Shown: positions 58,965 to 64,000 of the stretch, one piece after another | Layout of the letters: every line of letters starts with the position of its first letter | How positions within the stretch are numbered: position 1 is the stretch's first letter | Assembly (NCBI GenBank): GCA_011390365.1 | Contig: JAABSM010000008.1 | Span: forward strand, 1-64,000 | Direction: 5' to 3' | DNA: 64,000 nt | From: Gammaproteobacteria bacterium | GTDB taxonomy: Bacteria; Pseudomonadota; Gammaproteobacteria; Chromatiales; Chromatiaceae | Position numbers and translations under genes: made by a program | Notes under the pieces: model-generated | Database searches by the model: none | The model's input: the letters and a program-made list of their open reading frames with translations, nothing else | Told to the model about the DNA's origin: nothing

Positions 58965-61529
58965 TCAAAGGTCACGCCGGAAGACGTGGGAACGGGCGGT
59001 GGCCAGCTGGTCCCAGCCGGGACGATGGGCCTTGTCACTCTTGCGCACATCGCACAGTACGGTGTTGTAGGCGAAAGCGCCCGCCGGGCTGGGCTCATCA
59101 AGGGTCAGCACATCCGGATTGCCGGAGAGGTCGTCCCCCTCCTGGTCCAGGTCCAGCCAGGCCCCTTCGTGCAATACCACCACGCCGGGCATGCAGCGCT
59201 CGGTAACATAGAGCGGAACAATGCACTTGCCGCGATCGTTGAAGACCTCTACCGTATCGCCGGTCTTGAGTCCGAGCTTGCGGGCGTCGGAGGCGTTCAT
59301 GGTCAGCTCCTGATCGTAGGTCTCACGCAGCCACGGGATGTTATGGAAGATGGAGTGGGTGCGCCAACGCGGATGGGGCGAGATCATGTGGAAGGGGTGC
59401 TTCTTGATCTTCTCCTTTTCGCCCAGCCACTCCCAGGGCTCGATCCACTTGGGGATGGCGGGGATCGGGTAGCCCCAGGCGGTACGGGTGAAGTCCTTGG
59501 TCTGGGCCAGTTGGGTAGAGAAGATCTCGATCTTTCCCGACGACGTCTGCCATTGACCATTCTGCATGCGGCTTTCGACGATATCCTGAAAGGCGACATG
59601 GGGGCGGTCGAGCTTGAACTTGTAGGAGCCGGTATTCTTGAACTCCTCCCAGCTCATCTCCACGCCCTGGTGGCTTTGCACCTTGTGCCACCAATCCACC
59701 AGATAGGCCTCGTCGACCGGGTCGGGATTATCGAAGTAGTCGCGCCCCGCCTTGGGATTGTAGGTTCGACCGAACTTCTCGCCGCCGATGCGCCAGGCGA
59801 GCTCGGTGAAGACCTGAAAGTCGGTCTTCGACTCGCCCATCGGCTCGATCACCTTGGGGCGATGGATGTAGTAGTGGCCCTTGTACCAGGGCAGCGCCAC
59901 GTCGTGACGTTCGAAGTGGGTGGCGATCGGCAGCAGCACATCGGCGTAGAGCCCGGAGGGGGTGATGGTGGAGTCCATGCAGACCACCAGCTCCAGCTTG
60001 TTGATTGCCGCGATCTCCTTGTTGATGTTGGTCAGCTGGTTGAACCAGTCGGACCCCTGCCAGAAGATCCCCTTGATGTTGGGTATCACCCCATCCAGCT
60101 CATCGGTGCGCGGCCACAGGCCGATCTCCTCGCGCTTCACATTAGGGTAGTTGAGCACGCAATGGGCCCAGCGATCCGACTTGATGGAGGCGAACCAGGT
60201 GTTGGCGTATTGATCGTAGGGATAGGCCACCGCCTCGGCGTGCCAGGCCTTGCCGACCCCTTCGGCGCAGCCGCCGAGGACGCCGATATTGCCGGTCATT
60301 GCCTGCAACGCCGCCGCCATGCGGTTGTACTGCTCGCCATAGGCGTTGCGGCCCGGCGACCAGGAGGCCTTGAGCGCCGCTGGCTTGGTGGTGGCGTACA
60401 TACGCGCCAGCTTCTTGATGTCGTCGGCGGAGACGCCGCAGATCTCGGCGGCCCACTCGGGGGTCTTGGGCTGATCGTCGTAGTTGCCGAGGATATAGTC
60501 CTTGAAGTTCTCCTGGCCCTGCGCCCAATCCGGCATGGTACCGGCATCCATTCCCTGCACGAAGGTATCGATAAAATCCTGATCATGCAGATTATTGGTA
60601 AAGATATAATGGGCCATACCGGCCATCATCGCCGCATCGGTATTGGGCCGAATCGGGATCCACCAAGCGTCGTAGGTCGATGCCGAATCGGTGTATTGCG
60701 GATCGATCAGGACAAATTTGCAACCCTTCTGCTTGGCCATGCGCATGTAGTAGAAGGTATTGCCGCCGTGGAAGGTGTAGGCCGGATTCCAGCCCCACAT
60801 GATGATCAGCTTGGAGAAGGCGAAGGCGTCGTCCTCGTTGCCATCCTCGATGGTGCCGAAGGTGATGCGCGAGGAGAAGGTGGTGCCCTGGTAGGATGGA
60901 ACCGACCAGGAGTTGGTGCGACAGCCGAACATGCCCATGAAGCGACCGAGCAGCCCCTCAATCTGGTCCGACTTGTGCAGCACCCCGTAGGAGGCGCCGG
61001 CGTAGCTCTGGTCGACCAGCGCGGTGGGGCCGTAGGTGTCGCGAATGCGGATCATCTCCTTGGCGACATGGGTCAACGCCTCGTCCCAGGATACCCGTTT
61101 GAACTTGCCTTCCCCACGCTTGCCAACCCGCATCATGGGGTGCAGCAGGCGTTCCGGCGAATAGAGGCGGGAACGATAGGAGCGTCCGCGCAGACAGGCG
61201 CGCAGTTGCGGCTCTTCGAAGGTGTCCTTGCCGAACTCGCCGTCCTTCTGATAGCGCCCGTCGTCGGTGGAGAGGCGCACGATGACGTCGCCCTTCTTGT
61301 GCGCCACCAGCATATGCCGGGAGCCGCAGTTGTGGGCGCAACTGGTGGGGACCGTGGTCAGTTCGTCGTCCCGGGGGTAGGGCTCATAGGCGAACGCCTT
61401 GGCCTCCCTGGTCGCGTCGATACCGACCAGACTGCCCGCCGCCAGCGCGGCGCTGCCCTTGAGAAAATCCCGCCGGTTGACGTTGAGGGATGTTTCGAGA
61501 AATTCGAGTGGATCTTTTGGTTCTTTCAT
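58965..61529 (-). CDS. Molybdopterin oxidoreductase, DMSO-reductase family, Tat-exported
   Basis: 854 residues. The Tat leader NRRDFLKGSAALAAGSLVGI (about 18-37) is followed by the Fe-S0 region TSCAHNCGSRHMLVAHKKG and ACLRGRSYRSRLY: Cys64, Cys68, His72 and Cys112, with His where DmsA has the third Cys. The bis-MGD domains follow (IIMWGWNPAYTFHGGN, VLIDPQYTDSAST, IFWQGSDWFNQ), with the dinucleotide-binding domain from PFHMISPHPRWRTHSIFHN. It resembles DmsA/YnfE-like and selenate or sulfoxide reductases; the substrate is unknown. ATG 61529 lies 6 bp after AGAGG. It sits between a pentahaem cytochrome and the DmsB-like gene. Confidence 0.92.
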   Translation of the reverse strand: MKEPKDPLEFLETSLNVNRRDFLKGSAALAAGSLVGIDATREAKAFAYEPYPRDDELTTVPTSCAHNCGSRHMLVAHKKGDVIVRLSTDDGRYQKDGEFGKDTFEEPQLRACLRGRSYRSRLYSPERLLHPMMRVGKRGEGKFKRVSWDEALTHVAKEMIRIRDTYGPTALVDQSYAGASYGVLHKSDQIEGLLGRFMGMFGCRTNSWSVPSYQGTTFSSRITFGTIEDGNEDDAFAFSKLIIMWGWNPAYTFHGGNTFYYMRMAKQKGCKFVLIDPQYTDSASTYDAWWIPIRPNTDAAMMAGMAHYIFTNNLHDQDFIDTFVQGMDAGTMPDWAQGQENFKDYILGNYDDQPKTPEWAAEICGVSADDIKKLARMYATTKPAALKASWSPGRNAYGEQYNRMAAALQAMTGNIGVLGGCAEGVGKAWHAEAVAYPYDQYANTWFASIKSDRWAHCVLNYPNVKREEIGLWPRTDELDGVIPNIKGIFWQGSDWFNQLTNINKEIAAINKLELVVCMDSTITPSGLYADVLLPIATHFERHDVALPWYKGHYYIHRPKVIEPMGESKTDFQVFTELAWRIGGEKFGRTYNPKAGRDYFDNPDPVDEAYLVDWWHKVQSHQGVEMSWEEFKNTGSYKFKLDRPHVAFQDIVESRMQNGQWQTSSGKIEIFSTQLAQTKDFTRTAWGYPIPAIPKWIEPWEWLGEKEKIKKHPFHMISPHPRWRTHSIFHNIPWLRETYDQELTMNASDARKLGLKTGDTVEVFNDRGKCIVPLYVTERCMPGVVVLHEGAWLDLDQEGDDLSGNPDVLTLDEPSPAGAFAYNTVLCDVRKSDKAHRPGWDQLATARSHVFRRDL

Positions 61530-61553
61530 AGCCATCCTCTTCCGGCTGCGGGG

Positions 61554-62336
61554 TTAATTGTCGGCGGATGTGTCGAGACGGTAGCGCGCCTCGGATTGCG
61601 TCGGCCTGTCCTTCGCCCACTCCGGAATGGTGTCGGAGATTCCTGGCCACGAGTTGCGCGGATAGGGGAAACTGGTCTGATACCATGACCTTCCGCCGTG
61701 ACAACCGTAGCAAACATCCGCATCCTTGTTGCCAAGGTATTCAATGTTGCCAGGGTGCAGATAGCTGACCTTATGACGGTTGGTGCGTATGGTCTGGTGA
61801 CACAGCGTACAGCTGTCATTGAACATATCCCGGGTTTCGTGCCAAGGGCCGGGAAGGTTCATGACCTTGTAGTCGTATTGACCATGGCAACGCAGACAGG
61901 TCTTTTCCACATCGACCATCTTGCGCAGGTTGTAACCGGAATCATCCTGATTGTCGGCATGGGATGCGGGCGCCTCCTCGCGGGGATCGCTACCGCGATG
62001 GCAGAAATTGCATTGCAGGTTCATCACCTGTCGCGCCAACTGAGATTGCAGGTGGCGATAGTGGAAAGACTCCTGCTCTCCGGCATAGCTATTCAAGGTC
62101 TGGTACCAAGCCTCGGTATCGGATCGCTTGACCCCGGCCGGACTGGTTTTCAGCGGCTTGCGGATCAGGATTTCCAAATGACATTCGAGACATTGCTCAT
62201 TGGTGGCGGAATCTATGGCTGGCTGGAAATGGATCGGATCCCACTTCGCGGCCTGATAGTCCTCGTTGGCTGTCACCGAAAAGACGAGCGGCAAAAGCAT
62301 CAAGGGTACAAGATGTCTGAGTCCGATTATCCGCAT
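61554..62336 (-). CDS. Periplasmic pentahaem cytochrome c
   Basis: 260 residues with a signal peptide (about 1-23, ending SVTANE). Five CXXCH motifs: CLECH (49-53), CNFCH (109-113), CLRCH (147-151), CTLCH (176-180) and CYGCH (209-213). Other His residues (for example in ESFHYRHLQ and NRHKVSYLH) could be distal ligands. It probably passes electrons to or from the Mo enzyme, as NrfB or DmsE do in other systems. It starts after GGGGGAG and 18 bp or more before the Mo gene. Confidence 0.93.
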   Translation of the reverse strand: MRIIGLRHLVPLMLLPLVFSVTANEDYQAAKWDPIHFQPAIDSATNEQCLECHLEILIRKPLKTSPAGVKRSDTEAWYQTLNSYAGEQESFHYRHLQSQLARQVMNLQCNFCHRGSDPREEAPASHADNQDDSGYNLRKMVDVEKTCLRCHGQYDYKVMNLPGPWHETRDMFNDSCTLCHQTIRTNRHKVSYLHPGNIEYLGNKDADVCYGCHGGRSWYQTSFPYPRNSWPGISDTIPEWAKDRPTQSEARYRLDTSADN

Positions 62337-62370
62337 ATTCTTATTCTCCCCCTGTTATATGGCCGGTCGG

Positions 62371-62410
62371 AAAAAGAACGGTAGGCGACGCCCTCGCCGC
62401 CTACCGTTCT
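62371..62410 (-). terminator. Intra-operon terminator/attenuator
   Basis: A perfect 13-bp stem (AGAACGGTAGGCG, 62375-62387, with its complement 62398-62410) and 10-nt loop, followed on the minus strand by TCTTTTTCC. It lies between the Gly-Met-Ser gene and the cytochrome gene, so read-through must express the enzymes. Confidence 0.75.
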
Positions 62411-62431
62411 ATCGGGCCTGACTAAAGGCGA

Positions 62432-63343
62432 TTATTGGGCAGGAGGGGTCCAACCGCCCATGCCACCCATGCCGGACATGCCACCCATGCCGGACATGCC
62501 ACCCATGCCGGACATGCCACCCATGCCGGACATACCAGCCATGCCACCGGGGATCCATACCCAGTTACCGGACATACCGGACATACCGCCCATGCCGGAC
62601 ATACCGCCCATGCCGGACATACCGCCCATGCCGGACATTCCCGACATACCGCCCATTCCGGACATGCCGCCCATGCCACTCATTCCGGACATGCCGCCCA
62701 TGCCACTCATTCCGGACATGCCGCCCATTCCGGACATGCCGCCCATGCCGCTCATTCCGGACATGCCACCCATTCCGGACATGCCGCCCATTCCGGACAT
62801 TCCGGACATTCCGCCCATTCCGGACATGCCGCCCATGCCGCTCATTCCGGACATGCCGCCCATTCCGGTCATCGGATAAAAGAAAATCTCACCCTGAGGT
62901 GAGATTCTGAAATATCCGCTCATGCCCGCCATGCCGGACATGCCGCCCATGCCGGACATTCCCGACATACCGCCCATGCCACTCATCCCGGACATGCCGC
63001 CCATCCCGGACATACCGCCCATGCCACTCATCCCGGACATGCCGCCCATCCCGGACATACCGCCCATGCCACTCATTCCAGACATGCCGCCCATCCCGGA
63101 CATACCGCCCATGCCACTCATTCCGGACATGCCACCCATGCCGCCCGGAATCCAGACCCAGACGCCATTATTGCCGGACATACCCGACATGCCACCCATT
63201 CCTGACATACCTGACATGCCGCCCATTCCGGACATGCCGCCCATGCCGGACATACCGCCCATTCCGGCCGTAGCCGCAGGCGCAGCCACCAGAGAACCGA
63301 TGATCGCGGCCAAGCCTGCCATTTTCTTGAAAGTCTTCAACAT
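62432..63343 (-). CDS. Secreted Gly-Met-Ser/Gly triplet-repeat protein
   Basis: 303 residues. Signal peptide 1-26 (MLKTFKKMAGLAAIIGSLVA, cleavage after AATA). The mature chain is about 78 tandem Gly-Met-(Gly/Ser/Ala) triplets in four blocks of 10, 25, 33 and 10. The blocks are split by NNGVWVWIPG (58-67), YFRISPQGEIFFYPMT (about 144-159) and NWVWIPG (260-266), and the chain ends GWTPPAQ. No Cys, almost no charge; Met is over a quarter of the residues. GGGGG lies upstream of ATG 63343. I know no family with this repeat. Possible roles are Cu(I) or other soft-metal binding, methionine-sulfoxide buffering, or a structural polyglycine-II-like assembly. The function is unknown. Confidence 0.85.
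   Translation of the reverse strand: MLKTFKKMAGLAAIIGSLVAAPAATAGMGGMSGMGGMSGMGGMSGMSGMGGMSGMSGNNGVWVWIPGGMGGMSGMSGMGGMSGMGGMSGMSGMGGMSGMGGMSGMSGMGGMSGMGGMSGMSGMGGMSGMSGMGGMSGMAGMSGYFRISPQGEIFFYPMTGMGGMSGMSGMGGMSGMGGMSGMSGMGGMSGMGGMSGMSGMGGMSGMGGMSGMSGMGGMSGMSGMGGMSGMGGMSGMSGMGGMSGMGGMSGMGGMSGMSGNWVWIPGGMAGMSGMGGMSGMGGMSGMGGMSGMGGMGGWTPPAQ
62456..63267. repeat. Tandem DNA repeats coding the Gly-Met triplets
   Basis: Units of 9 and 18 bp such as CCCATGCCGGACATGCCG and CCCATGCCACTCATTCCG, with synonymous changes (ATGCC/ATTCC, GGACAT/GGACAA-type) between blocks. The DNA repeat is interrupted at the three non-repeat inserts. The repeat is prone to slippage and to assembly error. Confidence 0.85.
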
Positions 63344-63407
63344 AACAGTAACCCCCTTTCGAGTTATTGATGGTAATCGAACGATTAGAACTTGTGGACC
63401 AATCCCT

Positions 63408-63719
63408 TCAGCGGCCTTTGTGCCAACCACGAAGATCGTAGTAACCCGGCATTCCCGGATGACTGAAGGGCGTATACCATGCCCCCTGATCCTCCAGAAA
63501 ACCCAAGCTGCTCGGGTAGGGCGCCGTTAGGCCCGTTAGGGCCTGCGCATACCATCCTTTTCCCTTCACATATTCCGTTATCGTCGGCGCCCCAGCGGGC
63601 CTCTCCGCCGGATTGACTCCGCTGATGGGATACTCCGCCCCGAAACAGGCATTGCCGCCAAAACAGGCCAAACCGAACGCCAACAGCGCCGCTTTCTTTG
63701 GATACGCATATCGATGCAT
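63408..63719 (-). CDS. Small secreted protein of unknown function
   Basis: 103 residues with a signal peptide (about 1-27; LLAFGLACFGGNACFG, cleaving near GAEYP). The mature part is rich in Gly, Pro and Tyr (GKGWYAQALTGLTAPYPSSL, then PGMPGYYDLRGWH). Two Cys lie in the signal region; LACFGG could be a lipobox-like site, so a lipoprotein is possible. It is the first gene of the sigma-54 operon, 64 bp before the triplet-repeat gene. No family recognised. Confidence 0.65.
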   Translation of the reverse strand: MHRYAYPKKAALLAFGLACFGGNACFGAEYPISGVNPAERPAGAPTITEYVKGKGWYAQALTGLTAPYPSSLGFLEDQGAWYTPFSHPGMPGYYDLRGWHKGR

Positions 63720-63809
63720 CGGTTATCCCCCTTCGCCAACAATGCTTGATTTCAAAGACGAGCGGGCAGTCACTATGTTGTTCGCGGACCGCCTCGCCGA
63801 ATTGAAGGT

Positions 63810-63825
63810 AGCAACCCCTGTGCCA
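63810..63825 (-). promoter_or_regulatory. Sigma-54 (RpoN) promoter of the Mo operon
   Basis: On the minus strand TGGCACAGGGGTTGCT: the GG and GC elements are 10 bp apart and both half-sites match the consensus TGGCAC-N5-TTGCW. The GC lies about 92 bp before the ATG of the first gene. Activation would need an enhancer-binding protein. Confidence 0.75.
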
Positions 63826-63894
63826 GCTCCCCCTGATTGAATTTGTTCTTTTACATTCAACATCTTATAAATACAACCCAAACCCAGAGGAAGA

Positions 63895-63909
63895 CGCCTC
63901 GAGGAGGCG
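63895..63909. promoter_or_regulatory. Candidate enhancer palindrome
   Basis: CGCCTC-GAG-GAGGCG, centred about 77 bp upstream of the -24 element, the usual distance for a sigma-54 activator site. Only one copy is seen. The rest of 63720-64000 shows no gene. Confidence 0.35.
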
Positions 63910-64000
63910 ACCTGCCAAGCTGTCATAGCCAAGCTGAAGAATTCGGGGAAAAAGCCCGTAACTGCGCACTTTCCCGGTCATGTCAAATTGGCAGTCCAGC

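Noticed and set aside
58986-61688. 900-codon plus-strand open frame
   Set aside because: Antisense to the well-supported molybdopterin oxidoreductase; no ribosome site or recognisable domain.
62456-63267. CRISPR-like tandem repeat
   Set aside because: The units are contiguous 9/18-bp coding repeats with no spacers of regular unique sequence.
62435-63530. Plus-strand frames coding His-rich (THAGHA) and Pro-Met-rich (DMPPMP) repeats
   Set aside because: They mirror the minus-strand Gly-Met repeat DNA. The minus frame has a signal peptide, a ribosome site and operon context; these have none.
63981-63986. TTGACA (minus strand) as a sigma-70 -35 box for the Mo operon
   Set aside because: No acceptable -10 box at 16-18 bp; the sigma-54 site nearer the gene is far stronger.

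Overview
The window is about 64 kb of GC-rich bacterial chromosome, most likely from a gammaproteobacterium, and perhaps a Chromatiales-type sulfur or anaerobic lineage. The basis is proteobacterial gene order (rppH-ptsP, cutA-dsbD-tlpA, aroQ-accB-accC, ilvI-ilvH-ilvC), a full-length NifJ pyruvate:ferredoxin oxidoreductase, modABC/modE with a Mo-enzyme operon, several Uma2 genes, and many intergenic hairpin and MITE-like repeats. The lineage is an inference; I saw no rRNA or tRNA gene.

Layout. 1-2.9 kb: a type I-G-like cas3 helicase gene cut short against the 3' end of a transposase gene, with a WYL regulator upstream and two copies of a 25-bp palindrome in between; no CRISPR array is visible. 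3.3-15.2 kb: nifJ, rppH, ptsP, a bacteriohemerythrin, guaA, a NhaR-type LysR regulator, an HPF-like ribosome factor and a YccA/BI-1 protein. 15.2-19.6 kb: a nested MITE, a large secreted SGNH hydrolase fusion and a decayed hybrid histidine kinase. 19.8-23.9 kb: molybdate uptake (modC, modB, modA, modE). 24-31 kb: an orphan CCG-domain Fe-S oxidoreductase, pyrD, pyrC, icd and a haem-oxygenase-like diiron protein. 31.6-35.7 kb: a TrpD2/YbiB-like protein, two tandem Uma2 genes, an RsmC-like methyltransferase and MoeB. 36-41.6 kb: accC, accB, aroQ, tlpA-like, dsbD and cutA. 41.8-46 kb: trhP(yegQ), a methyltransferase, a third Uma2, a PDC/Cache sensor and a broken toxin-antitoxin pair. 46-49.6 kb: ilvC, ilvH, ilvI. 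49.9-56.5 kb: two histidine kinases in tandem, the second a 1785-residue BvgS-like protein with four periplasmic solute-binding domains.

The most unusual part is the right end, a minus-strand operon (63.8 to 56.5 kb) apparently driven by a near-consensus sigma-54 promoter. In order it encodes a small secreted protein, a secreted protein made of about 78 Gly-Met-Ser/Gly triplets, a transcription terminator, a pentahaem cytochrome c, a Tat-exported molybdopterin oxidoreductase of the DMSO-reductase family with His in place of the third Fe-S cysteine, a DmsB-like Fe-S protein, a TorD-like chaperone and a NapF-like ferredoxin. There is no DmsC-type membrane anchor, so the pentahaem cytochrome is the likely electron link. 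Mo uptake is encoded in the same window, and the giant sensor kinase is convergent with the operon. This is my candidate for an undescribed system: a periplasmic Mo respiratory or repair chain paired with a methionine-ladder protein.

Intergenic space is crowded with dispersed repeats: GC-rich palindromic hairpins, at least three MITE-like elements, ACAGGATTA-type periodic repeats, and direct repeats of 37 and about 115 bp.
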